From: Cavia porcellus
Taxonomy: Eukaryota > Chordata > Mammalia > Rodentia > Caviidae
NCBI RefSeq assembly: GCF_034190915.1
Contig: NW_026947486.1
Location: forward strand, 19,060,001-19,124,000
Length of the DNA: 64,000 nucleotides
Direction of reading: 5' to 3'
Below the pieces are notes generated by a model, which did not search any database, was not told where the DNA came from, and saw only the letters and a program-made list of their open reading frames with translations. The translations under genes were made by a program, and so were the position numbers. The number at the start of each line of letters is the position of its first letter. The stretch's first letter is position 1. Below, in pieces: positions 53,444-64,000 of this stretch.

Positions 53444-53974
53444 AAAGAAAAGCCATTTGTATTTTAATCTTGACAATTAGAGAAATCTCACGCTCTTGTT
53501 TCTACTAAACACATTGCACAATCTAAAAAATGCTGGATCAGAACTTGATGTACAATGATGTGTGCATGGGGAGAGAAGTCTTGCAGGGGACTAGAACTGT
53601 GGAAAGTGGTGTTAGGGTGCCCTGGGACATAGGACAGAGATAACAGCCAAGAGAGTTGTGGTGAGAAAGAAAAATGGCAAGTGATGCCCCTCGGTCCCTG
53701 TGCTCCCTCCTGCCAGCTACTGGTTCATCTGCTGAGGGCAGAGATCTGACTCGTCTTCTGCCTGGTATCAGGAAGGGGAAGCAGTAGAAACAAATGCCCA
53801 GCCCCTTCCTTTGTCTAGCCTGAGTCAGTGGCAGATACTGACTCACCTTTCCCTTTAGTTCAGTCACAGTGACAAGCTGAAAGAGAAAGCACATGTCAGT
53901 GTCATGTTAAATGCTAAAAAAGCTAAAATGCAGAGGTTAAAAGATTGTTATTAGCACAAAGAGCTTTGTCATTC
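53444..53974. other. No gene recognised
   Basis: An antisense frame of 118 codons (53538-53894) has no recognisable domain. Confidence 0.4.
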
Positions 53975-54467
53975 TGTGCTCTATGCTTATTACCCTAGTA
54001 ACCATGTACCTGGAGCACCAAACACATTGTTATAAATTAACTGAGGCGTTGCCATACTATTCTCTATGCGTCATTACCTTAGTAACCTGTTTGCTATGTC
54101 AACCATTGATCCCTTTGTGAGACACAAATGATGCTGTGTCATCCTTTGTTCGCTTTGTGAGAAGAAATGTTCCTGGAATTAGCAGACCAAGGGTTGTAAC
54201 TTAAAGGGGAAAAAAAGGGCTAACCACCAACTGCAAAACATCTCTGACCTCAAGCAAAAGGAAACAAAGACCTTCTTAATTCCTGCTCTGTCACATCAAT
54301 CGGTTAATGTGCTATAAAAATCTGTCAAAATTCTGACTCGGTTGCACAGCTTTGCAAATTCCATTTGCACTGTGTCACTGGTGCCAGCTAAAATAAAAGT
54401 GCTTCCTTTTTAAAAAAGATGTCGCCTTGCCCTGTTTTTCATCTTGGGGCCCTTTTAGGGTACAACA
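53975..54467 (+). mobile_element. LTR (493 bp), sense, sister of 39541-40063
   Basis: Starts 'tgtgctctatgcttattacc' and ends 'cccttttagggtacaaca'. TATA-like 'gctataaaaatctg' lies at about 54311 and 'aataaaagtgc' at about 54392. It matches the antisense LTR at 39541 over its length. No target duplication is visible. Confidence 0.88.
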
Positions 54468-55375
54468 GTTAGGTGCCTAGGAAGGTGAGTGAGGGGGAAT
54501 CGAGTCAGCGTAGCTTCCGTTCCTCCCCCAGCTCACTTTCCTGCCGGGTCTCAGATATGACTTAGTTGCACAGAGCCAGAGCTGTAAGGCACTCTCGTTG
54601 CACAACAAGAAACTACTCTTTCCCCACCCCAGCTGGTCATAAGCAGGAGACAGTGTCCCTTCCCCTATGAATGGCAGGAGCCACTTACTTATCACAAAGT
54701 GCCAATGCTGCAGTTATACCTGTACATTGACAGTTTAGTTTGGAAAAAAACAACTCTTTCCCCACCTCAGCTGGTCAGAAGCAAGAGACAGTGTCCCTTC
54801 ACCAATGGATGGCAGGTGCCAGGTCTCCCTGCCTTTGGTCCTATCTGACATGATTTCCCTTTGGCACCTTCACAGGAAGCACTTGAAAGCATGCGTGCCA
54901 TAGGTTCGTCTCCACTGGGTTACATACAGGATTGGAGCAGGTGGGGACTGTTAAGGATGAGGGACACCTGGGCACAAGCAGGTGGTGCTGAGAAGTGTAG
55001 GAGGCCCAGGGGCCAGGGGCTGGTCCTTCCCTTTCTAAGAACTTTCCTCCTGCCCTGCTGCAGCTGGGATGCAGCTAGTTTCCCTTTATTTGTAAAAAGG
55101 AATGCTTCATTTTATTTTGGTTTGAATTAGTCTGCACTCTACAGTTTGAAAGATCTGGAAAAGCACTTCCACACCTACAGAAATACAAACCACCTTTTTT
55201 TGTATTGGGGGGGAGTTTTTCTTATCATTTTTTTTCCATGTGTAGTTGATGTTTTCACATGGAGATCCCGTGGGCAGCCTGCATTTGACACCTTACTAGT
55301 CTATGAAAATCATTTTTGCCATGGTGTTACATAGAGTTAATAAACAATATTTTAAATGCTTTCATAATATTTTAG
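54468..55375. other. No gene recognised; contains a 64-bp duplicated segment
   Basis: 54615-54678 and 54753-54816 are near-identical ('actctttccccacc-cagctggtca', 'gagacagtgtcccttc', 'atggcagg'). The remainder, including a short frame at 54861-55130, is unassigned. Confidence 0.5.
54615..54816. repeat. 64-bp direct repeat, two copies 138 bp apart
   Basis: The copies 54615-54678 and 54753-54816 differ at only a few positions. Possibly duplicated regulatory or LTR-internal sequence; nature unknown. Confidence 0.88.
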
Positions 55376-55381
55376 GGAGAC

Positions 55382-55729
55382 TGTAGGGACCCGTTGTAGC
55401 TGGAGATTGATCACATGTGTGGGGCTAAAGCAAGACCAACCCAGAAAAAATAGAAAGACCAAAACAAGTTATGTAAACAAGTTGTTCCAGCACCAAGAAG
55501 GCAATGGGCCCAGGCCTGCCAGGCAATGGGTTGCTAGGCAGAGGGGCTGAAATTGACATCATCTTTCCCAGTAGACAAATACAGGTGCTAGAGTGGTTGA
55601 GCAGTTCCTTTCCTCTAATCAGGAGAATAAGGGCTCCCCCTAACCCCAACTTTGTCTTTTCTTTATTTTTCTCATCCTCTTGCCGGTCCTTAACCCCAAA
55701 AACCTCAGGAGCTGCACTGGGTCCCGGCA
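55382..55729 (+). repeat. 5' LTR of the provirus
   Basis: TGTAGGGACC...GGTCCCGGCA termini. Shares 'ggagattgatcacatgtgtg', 'ggctaaagcaag-ccagcccaga' and 'gggctccacctgacccc'-like blocks with the 3' LTR. Confidence 0.9.
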
Positions 55730-55731
55730 TA

Positions 55732-55749
55732 TGACGCCAGAACACGGAC
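55732..55749 (+). promoter_or_regulatory. Primer binding site, lysine tRNA type
   Basis: TGACGCCAGAACACGGAC, two bases after the LTR. It agrees at 15 of 18 positions with the tRNA-Lys primer binding site used by betaretroviruses. Confidence 0.8.
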
Positions 55750-57000
55750 AGAGTAAGAGATTGAGGGTGAGGGGACACTTCTCATGTGCGCACAACTAGG
55801 GGGAGAACTGCATTGGTATAGGTTAGTAGTCATCACTGGATTGTATTGATACTGGCTTCATCATGGGCCTTTGAGAAACCCCTTCCCCTGAAAAGAAAAA
55901 AAAGAGATATATTGATTATATCAGCTGTCTAACTATAGGACAAATTTATCCAAAAGAATTACAAATATATAAGAAATTGTTGTATGCTTGATTCCAGTAG
56001 TTACATTCCTTCTGTGGATCTGGATGAAACAAGGTCTTAATAACCTTAAGCTTCTTGAGACAATTACAAGGGAACTGGCTCCAGGCATTGCTTCAGAATC
56101 AGGTTCCAAGCTGGAAAAAGTCGGTAGCATGACTGCCAGCCACCCTGGTAACTTTAACTGAGCCACTAACTGTCTATTCAGTAAAACCTTGCGCTATCTG
56201 TCCAAAGTGTAGAGGGGATGGTATCATTGGGCCACTCAATGTAAATTCAAAACTTCCGGCAGGGTGTGCGGCAGCCCTGCTAAAGGGTAAGGGTGTGATG
56301 GATCAGATGGCTTCCCCAAGATGGCCTGGCCCTGCTTGGCCCGGCAGGCTCCTAATGGTTGGGGGGTAATATGATCCTGATTGTTGGTTTGCTGATTTCT
56401 GTTTACAAAACGCCCTTACGAAAGACAACTTCAAGTAACCAATACAACAACAACTAAACTTTATAACTTCTAAAAATTCAACATTTGGCTTCCACAGCTG
56501 ATCATAGGCTGGCTCCAGCATATCACTGTCCCACTATGACTTTGTAGTGGATCTTGATGTCTGGTAAGGTAAATTCTCAAACTCCATTGTTTTTTCAAAA
56601 TTGTTTACTACAGAGGTACTTATTTCAAATTTGCAATTAATGTAATTCTACATTTGTTTAGGTCCCTTCTGCTTTCTTAAGTCAATTTTAGTTGTCAATA
56701 TACTGACACTACACAGCTTGCTAAATTTCTTGAGTTTGTCTCCAGAATAAGAAATTGTAAATTTACATACTTGGGAGGAAACTGAAAAAAAAACTTAGAG
56801 CAAGACTAGGGAAAAAAGAAGCCAGCACAAATCTAGCCGGACCTTTACAGATTTTAAAGGATTGTTTAATAAAACTGCAGCTTTCTGCTCCTCTCACCAC
56901 TTCTCAAAGGACCCCACGCAGGGAAGGCACTGAAACCTCCACTGAGCCAGGAGTTTGGCCCAGACAAGGAAGGTAAACAAACAACGCTGCTCATTTCACC
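55750..57000 (+). pseudogene. Gag-region remnant of the provirus
   Basis: A zinc-knuckle-like Cys/His cluster is visible at about 56199-56242: two Cys codons three apart, then His and Cys in a different frame. It is therefore broken by a frameshift. A Pro/Gly/Gln-type region follows. The family role is the nucleocapsid part of Gag. Stops and shifts throughout; no other Gag domain is confidently seen. Confidence 0.55.
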
Positions 57001-60000
57001 TGAAAGCGGAAATCAAGGTTATAGTTCAATCTACTTGAAACACAGTTCAAGTCTCCCTAGATTATTGTACCGCCCAATTGGTTATCCTTCCCTTGACAAA
57101 AATTGGAAAATCTATAAATAAAGAAAGAGTACCTAAGGATTTGGATTTTCTGATACTTAATAGAGAGGTGGGACACAGCCCTGGCCTGCCTGAGCCACCC
57201 TGGTTTTTCCTATCACCTGTGCACATGCTTTATGAATTAAAAGTTTACATTGCATTAGAGCTCAGATCCCTACAACAGTGGGGCCTCCAGCCCAGAGCAG
57301 GAGCACCACCTGCATGTCACAGGAAAGCCCAAGGTACCTAAATATAAAATGCCGTTTCCATTTTCTTATACCTTACCACAAAAAAACCTTTATAATCTTC
57401 AGGTCTAAAAATGATTAAATGTGCTCACAATTTAAATTTCAAAAACAAAAGGGAGAGTTTACCTCATAACAGATTTCACTTGGTAGTATATACTATTTAA
57501 AATATTTAAATTCTAATAAAGATGTAACTACCTCAGCAGATAGATAATGTAATCAAAGAAACCAAATCTAAAAAGAGTCCATTGGAAAGATCTTCATACT
57601 GGACAATAAAAGTAACCAGTCAAGTGCTAATAGGGGGTCAAGGGTATGCTTGTGTTTTTCCAGGAAATGCTAAATGACCTATCTGGGTGCCAGTGTGTGC
57701 TGTCTGGTGGTATCATGTACCCAAACCCAGGAAAGGAGTTGATTCTACCTCTCAAGAAACTGATGCTCAGTCCTATGACAGTGATGCCTTGGACACTACC
57801 CCACAGCCCATAGCAAAAGATGAAGCTAGAACCAACTTTAATTGACCCAAGATGCCCAGGAGATGGTAACCAAAAATAAAAAAGGTCCAAATAGATGATA
57901 GAAGTGCATGCTAAGTCCTATGACAAAATGTTATAGATAAGATTTTGTCTTTTTCAAATTGTTTGATAAGAGATCGCTGCTAACTGACCTACAATAAATG
58001 TGACTAGTCCATTTAAAACTACAGTTCTACAATTGTAAAAATTTTGTATAATTCAATTTGGCTAAAATGTATTTGAGTACACTCTGATTGTGAAAGATGT
58101 TTGTAAATCGGTCTATGTATCTGTTGGTCTGTTTGTCCAGTCTGTTAAGCTGTTGTTGGAAGTCACTGAGCTAGTGATCGCTCACACGTGTGGAGCTAAT
58201 AGCACAAGTGCCCCTACAAGGAGTGTTCAAGTGGCACAGGGTGCCTGAGAAACACTGTGAGGGTATGGGGTGCTGCAAGTGACAGGTGTTCCTACCCCAG
58301 GGACACACAGTGCAGGAAGTGAGCTAGTTCAGCAAAGGGGCACGAAATAACCCCCAGGAACTTGGAAAGTTCTTGTGGACACCAACAACTGTGCATTTGT
58401 TTCTGTGTGCTTGAATCTGTGCATATCATCTGTCCATGTTTGTCCATTTGTCCATTTGTAAATAGATGTTCTTTTTATTTTGAGCTCAGCAATTTTCCTT
58501 TTTCTTTTGCATTTATAGATCATTTAATGAAGGTTTATTTGAGTTACAGAATTACAAAACATGCTTCCACCTGGATTCCCAGTTAGTCAAAATGATGCTA
58601 AAGTCAGTTGTGTAAATGTAATGTACATTGTTGCTTATCATAACTTGAGAGTCTCTCATTGTTCAAAAATAATATGTTAAATGTTATGATTGGAGTTTTC
58701 TTAAGAAAAAATTATTATCAAATGATTAAACAAAAATCCCTTGGGTTTGGGATTGTTGGACAGGACTTCAACTGATGAATAAGAAAGTGGCCACCTGGTG
58801 ACAAGTAGTGACAAGTGGCCACCTGGAACAAGAGCTGGTAAGCTCTTGTTCATTGATTGGAGGCCCGGATGATCTCCATAGCCTTAGGGGAGACATCCCA
58901 ACTAAAGTTATATAAATATTATTGTAATATGTTCACATTGGTCATATTAAAAGAAATAATACAAAAGCTTTTTCATTTTAAAAATGCCCATATAAGGGTT
59001 TTCATATGGTTATGACAAATGATTGTTGTTAACCTCATGGTATATTCATATATTCATGCCTCCAGATGTGTAAGTCTTCAAAAATGTAAAAACAGATTGC
59101 TTATGGTGACAAACTTTTGTTTCAGATTCAGACTTCTGCCTCTAACAAATGCTTATAAAATCTACATCCCCCTAAAGGTCAACAAGTGAAGTAAAGGCTT
59201 TTATGTATTAGATACGGATGACTGACCGGAAAGAGGATGTCTTCTGTTTTAAAAAATGCAAATTCAAGTGTGTTAAAAAAAATGTCATAATTCTCATGTT
59301 ATAACATCAGCTACGGTTTTGATTTCTAATTTTCTATATAAAATATGTAATTGTTAACATCCTACAGGTATTCAAATGTTAAAACATCCATGGTTGTTAA
59401 AAAGTAATAGTTCTATTTTATGTTGTAAGATGTTTGATTTACATAACATGATAATGCCTCTAACTACATTGTACTGTTATCAGTCTTTTCTTCTGGATGT
59501 TCAATGACTGAAGTTTGGAGACCAACAATTAGAAAGACAACTGGGCTAAGAGGACAGCCAGTATTTTTGCCATAGCCCTCCAAGGTCAGTGAGGACCCAG
59601 GACATAAGAGAACCTCTGCCGCATCGTCTTGTACTCGGTGAATCCCTGGTCTTCTGATCAAGAAGACTGTGAGACTACTGAGGAAAGTGATTATCGGAGT
59701 GTAGTTTGCCTCAGGAGAGTCACCAGAAGCAAAACCTCCCAAGCTTTCACAGAAAGCAACTTGGTCAAGCAATGGCCATTACTCATCTGAACGGCTGACA
59801 CTGATGGAAGAACTAAGAGGTGCTACCACCGGTTCCAAGGTTCCTGAGGAGACTTAGCTGACCTTGATACATAACAAATATTGACTGTGTTTAAAACAGG
59901 CCTCACCTTAACTTGGTCTTGAACGTCTTGCTGAAAATGTACAACTACTAGAGGTATATAAAACAATGCGAAAGTAATGTGTTATAAAAGAAACTCAAAT

Positions 60001-60190
60001 CCCTAATACCTTTTGGCAATTGCCAGCTACACTGGTAGCTGACTACTGTCACACAGTAATGCACTGAACAAGGTTTCAATTGCAGAAAGCAGGGACTTAA
60101 AATCTTTGGACTGCACTTAAAAAGATCTACAGAGCTCTCCAACACAGCTCCTCCAGCTTCAACTGACCACCCTTCCTATGCACCAACAAA
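57001..60190 (+). pseudogene. Pol/Env-region remnant of the provirus, mostly unrecognisable
   Basis: 57640-57890 may be the end of Pol, with a W-V-P type motif near 57684, and the start of the following gene. Beyond that I recognise nothing firmly. Length and position suggest pol/env residue plus possible unrelated insertions. No catalytic reverse transcriptase or integrase motif was found, so most of pol seems deleted. Confidence 0.35.
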
Positions 60191-60206
60191 ACAAAAAAGA
60201 GGGATA
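60190..60206 (+). promoter_or_regulatory. Polypurine tract before the 3' LTR
   Basis: 'acaaaaaagagggata' directly abuts the TGTAGGG start of the 3' LTR, the position where plus-strand synthesis is primed. Confidence 0.75.
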
Positions 60207-60528
60207 TGTAGGGAGCCATTGAAATGGAGATTGATCACATGTGTGGGGCTAAAGCAAGGCCAGCCCAGAAAAAACAGAAAGACCAAAACAAGCTACTTAA
60301 ACAAGTTGTTCCAAGAAGGCAAGGGCCCAGGCCTGCCAAGCAGTGGGTTGCTAGGCAGAGGGGCTGAAACTGATGTCATCTTTCCCAGTATATAAATAAA
60401 GGTGCTAGAGTGGTTGAGCAGTGCCTTCCCTCCCATCAGGAGGATAAGGGCTCCACCTGACCCCAGCTTTGTCGTTTCTGTTTTTCTCATCCTCTCACCA
60501 GTCCCTAACCCCAGAGGTTCTCGCGGCA
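60207..60528 (+). repeat. 3' LTR of the provirus
   Basis: TGTAGGGAGCC...TCTCGCGGCA. TATA-like 'agtatataaataaagg' near 60388. Differs from the 5' LTR by scattered substitutions and small indels, indicating an old insertion. Confidence 0.9.
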
Positions 60529-60534
60529 GGAGAT

Positions 60535-61270
60535 TATCTGGGTTTCCTTTATTTCTTAGTTCAAGTGTTTCCCTTTCTATAAATAATACTTGGATAAGTA
60601 TCTTTAAATACACATCCATCTATAGCTATCTGTCTAACAAGAGAGGGTACAGAAGGAGAAGCTAATGAGGAGGCAGGGGTACAGGAAAGGTGGCAGCTAA
60701 ACCAGTCCTGGGCTGCTGGGCCTTGCAAGCCAGACCACCATAACACAACATCAAGCGCCAGGGAGCCCGCTCCGCCTCCTATTCCAGAGGTCTTGGCAGT
60801 GCCCTTGCCACACTGGCCCAGGGCCTTGGCCTCGGGCAGTCTCTGGCGCCCTCTGCCGGTCACACATAAACCTGTACAGAGTCCCAGGCCCGGAGTCCCT
60901 TCTCAGTCTCCTCCTCCATTTTATTTCTCTATATCTTTACCCTTGCCTCTTCTTCTGCTTTTCCCAGTTCTTTTAGAGGTTCCAGCCTGAGGGGCTTTTT
61001 AAGGAACTACTTGCTGCCATTAGGCCCAGAAGGAATGAGCAGGCGCAGAAAGGCCCTGACGGGACTGCTAGAGACCAGTAATCAGTTGCTGGTCCCTCTG
61101 GGAGCTGGAAGGTTAGGGGCTACTTTGATGCTGTCGCCCAGTCCAGCCCCAGCCCCAGAATCATGTGATTTCTGTTCTGTCAACCCCCTGTCATCCTGGA
61201 AAGAATCACCAGAAACTACAGAACCTGGGTGCAATCAGGGGATTTCAGGGTCACAGATTCATAGTCCCCT
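60535..61270. other. No gene recognised; moderately GC rich
   Basis: 60750-60900 is GC rich with a few CpGs ('gagcccgctccgcctcctat'), but I cannot support a promoter or exon. Confidence 0.4.
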
Positions 61271-61687
61271 TATCTTAGTCACTTTTCTCATTGCTGGGAC
61301 AAAATACCCGACACACACAGTTAAATTAGGAGGAAAAGTTTATTTTGGCTAGCAGTTTGTCGAGATTTCAGTCTATAGTCAGCTGGCTGTAAGGGAGGGT
61401 GGCAGGGTAGAGAGGCATCACAGAGGAGAAACGCTCCATGGCAAAGCAGGGCAGAAAGAAGACAGCAAACAGCAACTCCAAGGGACATTAGCAGCTTCTT
61501 TCTGCCACTTTTACAGCCTATCTAGACTACTGAGTTTCAGGGCAGTTACCAAACCAATCAGTGAACTAATTTAGTAATCACATACCTTGAATCCCAGCAT
61601 CACACACTCAAGATCCAGCCATCTCTAAAAAAGTCTCACCAATGACTATATGAGGTTTTGTGGGACATCTAGACACAAGCCATAATA
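61271..61687 (-). mobile_element. MaLR-type LTR, antisense
   Basis: 'tatcttagtcacttttctca', 'aagtttattttggctagcag' and 'ctagacacaagccataata'. Same family as 28651, 32627 and 45914; terminal bases are mutated. Confidence 0.82.
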
Positions 61688-61781
61688 TTCTGCAGACAGA
61701 GAAAGTGGGTCATGAGGAAAGGCCAGAACCCTCAGGTCACTAGGCCGGGAACTTACCATTCCCCAGCTTCAGAAGTCAGAA

Positions 61782-61936
61782 GCTGGGCATGGTGATACAT
61801 GCCTGTAATCCCAGAACTCAGGAGGCCAAGCCAAGCGGATCATTGTGACTTAAAGGCTACTCTGGGCTACAACATGAGTTCAAGGTCAGCCTGAACTTCA
61901 TAGTGAAAACCTGTCTCAAAAAGACAAAAAAAAGCC
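61782..61936 (+). mobile_element. B1-type SINE (long variant)
   Basis: 'gctgggcatggtgatacatg', 'cctgtaatcccagaactcag', 'aggtcagcctgaacttcata' and 'cctgtctcaaaaagacaaa'. Confidence 0.9.
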
Positions 61937-63629
61937 ACCATCAAAATAATAATACTTCTGAGAAGAGCAGAGGGGCTTGTCAGCAACAGGCGTCAGCCAC
62001 TTCCCCATGTTCTTTATACCCCAGTTAGCAGCTAAGTGCAAAAGCCCTCGGTACAATCCCAAGTAAAATGTATGTGTGCACATACACAGGCCTCAGGAAA
62101 GGAAGGAAAAAAGGGAGGAAAGAAGATATCATTACAGTCAAGTGCAGGCAGGGACCTTGAAAGACCTCTTGGAAGACAAGAGTCAATGTACCCTATAACA
62201 AAAGTCAGCTTAACACGAGTAAAACATAATAAATTTAGTTGGTCATACTTTTACATGGTGTGGGAGCCTTCAGATTAAAGAGTCAAAGAACTCAAGGAGA
62301 ATCTTCATTTTTACACTTAGGTTCGATGACACATGGAGAGTTGTGCAGCACTAAAATCAGACAAAAGAGGTCTGAGCAGATGGTGAGAGACAGGGGAACT
62401 GGCAAGGCCTGTCCAGCTTCCCCTTGGCTCCCTAGCTGTAGCATTCATTCCTCTATTCTTCATTCCGGGCAGGGTCCGTCTTGGATGAGGGTCTTAATTT
62501 CTTTATGACCAGCTCCCAGGCAGAAAAGTGGGGAGAAATTGAAGTAACACTGGTTTTTATGACTAGCTTGAGGAGCAGAGGGATTTTAGTCTCTATGGCC
62601 TACCTTGGGGAAGAGGGATTTTCATTTCTATGGAAGAATGAAATGAAGAGTGAGGAATGAGAATAAAGGGTGAGAGACAGGAGGGAAAGTGAAAAATTTC
62701 ATTTCCAACCCCGCTCCCGATGTTCCCACTTTAGGATCATTTTAAGATCCCCAATAACATGCCAGGGAGGTTAAAGGTGCTGAGAACTGGTCAGATCTAC
62801 TAACGTGACAGGAAGGGGCCAGAAAACATTGCTGCCAAGAAGTCCTCTTAGAATCCCACAATGGGAGGTAAGAAGGACTTTACCAAGCAAAGAACGTGAA
62901 CTTTCTTGGCACAGAAGACGACTGTGGCCTGCAATGTCCTGGGTTAAGTCCCAATGTCCCAGCTACAGGGTGGGCGGAGGGGGATGGGGGTGGGGGTGGC
63001 ATGGGAATGGAAAGCAAAGGAAAGGTTAGGCAGGCTTGTGTTTGGGAATCTTGCCCTCTGGTAGTGTGCAGGGGTGCCCCAAAGGCAGCAAGACTAGATT
63101 AAAGGGGGAGTTAGGACAGCACTTGAGCCCTGAAAACACAGAGCGATGATTTCTGCCTTTAAAGGATTGTTTCTCACCAAGTTTCTCTCTCCTTGTAACT
63201 CCACGGCAGTGTTTAAATGTTCCAGTGCTCAGAGAATCTGAGGATGAGTCATCTGTTAGGATTTCTGTAAAAGCATTTGACCCAAGCCATTTGTGAATCA
63301 AGTTGGTATTTTGGCTCAAAGATTTCTTCCTCCAGGAAAGGCTGGTAACTACTCAGAATTCTGCCTGTTGGTTATGGTGGTGGGGGCAGGGTGGGGTGGG
63401 TGGTGTCATCTGATTGGTGACCATCTCTCCAGCTTTCCAGCCCCTCCAAGTGCAGAGTGTTTGCCGGCCTTTCCCTTGCCTCAGGGCTCTGCTGGTATTA
63501 ACTGTGGGGCCAAGATGAATGGGCCAGATAAAAGGAGCAGGCATTGTCCTCCGTCTTGCTGATTTTTCATAAAATTTGTAGTACTTCTTGGTAATGAAGA
63601 ACCCAATCTCTGTAGAAGTGACCCCATAC
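61937..63629. other. No gene recognised
   Basis: Unique-looking DNA. G-rich strand at 62965-63000 ('gggggtgggggtgg'). Short frames on both strands without domain. Confidence 0.4.
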
Positions 63630-63815
63630 ACTGGGCTCTGGTGACATAAGCTTGTAATCCCAGCACTGTGAGAGGCTGAGGCTAGGGGATTAAAGGTTCA
63701 AGCTTAGTCTGGGAAATTTATCGAGACCTTGTTTTCAAACAAAAAATAAAAATAAAAAAAGTTTGGAGATGTAGCTCAAGCATGAAGGCCCTGTATCAAC
63801 CCTTGATACATCAGA
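63630..63815 (+). mobile_element. B1-dID SINE
   Basis: 'cttgtaatcccagcactgtg', 'agaggctgaggctaggggat', an A-rich link, then 'gtttggagatgtagctcaag'. Confidence 0.8.
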
Positions 63816-64000
63816 AGGGAAGAGAAGCCAAGGAAAGGTAAGAGCGGGTAAAACACCCATTCATCTATGAATTCATCAATGAATTAACCCATTGTTGAAG
63901 TTTGTGCCCCTCATGACCCAATCTTCTCTCTAGGCCTCATGTGTAAAGACTACAGCATTGGGGATCAAGCCCTAAATACATGAGTCTTTAGGGATGCTGA

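Larger units (their letters stand above)
55382..60528 (+). mobile_element. Decayed provirus, class II (ERVK/betaretrovirus-like)
   Basis: Two related LTRs in the same orientation (55382-55729 and 60207-60528) flank about 4.5 kb. The 6-bp flanks GGAGAC (55376-55381) and GGAGAT (60529-60534) agree at 5 of 6 bases, as expected for class II. A lysine-tRNA-type primer binding site follows the 5' LTR and a polypurine tract precedes the 3' LTR. Total length is about 5.1 kb, shorter than a complete provirus (typically 7-9 kb), so large internal deletions exist. No long open frame survives. It is non-functional. Confidence 0.87.

Noticed and set aside
60750..60900. CpG-island promoter
   Set aside because: Only a short GC-rich patch with few CpGs, and no gene downstream.

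Overview
The window reads as mammalian, specifically rodent, nuclear DNA. It has 7SL-derived B1-type SINEs, B1 units joined to an ID-like tail, a tRNA-derived SINE (A-box-like TAGCTCAGTGG, B-box-like GAGTTCGATCC), L1 LINEs, MaLR-type LTRs and IAP-like LTRs. The SINE mix is not mouse or rat. It would fit a beaver/kangaroo-rat type (Castorimorpha) genome, but that is tentative. I found no intact protein-coding gene, tRNA, rRNA or CRISPR array. Every recognisable coding sequence is a broken transposon, a provirus relic or a retrocopy.

Layout: 1-9.3 kb is intergenic DNA with B1 and ID SINEs, a nested pair of Tigger-type DNA transposon relics (5.4-5.9 kb) and simple repeats. From 9.3 to 27.1 kb lies a pile of L1-derived elements. 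L1-A (9.3-13.7 kb) has ORF2 remnants. A chimera (13.8-15.7 kb) joins L1 promoter monomers and an L1 ORF1 start to the 5' half of POLD3, then to an antisense SINE and a poly(A) tail. An ORF1-only, HAL1-like element occupies 15.7-20.1 kb. L1-C (20.1-25.9 kb) carries a SINE that in turn carries an IAP-like solo LTR. L1-D (25.9-27.1 kb) is an older ORF2 3' end interrupted by an LTR. The 3' UTRs of these elements are tandem arrays of a roughly 152-bp T-rich unit.

From 27 to 55 kb, mostly unrecognised DNA holds a hAT relic, MaLR LTRs, a 664-bp ORF-less L1-derived element with a perfect 20-bp target duplication (29.7 kb) and a second copy of it (44.4 kb). It also holds a mariner transposase relic (34.3 kb), a piggyBac transposase relic (41-42.1 kb), a 770-bp solo LTR (42.5 kb), two inverted copies of another LTR (39.5 and 54.0 kb), an L1 ORF1 fragment (48.5 kb) and a cluster of SINEs inserted serially into one target (51.2-51.5 kb).

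55.4-60.5 kb is a decayed provirus with two LTRs, a lysine-tRNA-type primer binding site and a polypurine tract; its 6-bp target duplication and a broken Gag zinc knuckle point to class II (ERVK/betaretrovirus-like). 60.5-64 kb is intergenic, with one MaLR LTR and two SINEs.

The most interesting points are the L1-POLD3-SINE chimera, whose junctions look like splice junctions, and the family of L1 relatives (full, ORF1-only and ORF-less) that share the tandem-repeat 3' UTR. All family names come from reading the sequence by eye; no alignment or database search was run.
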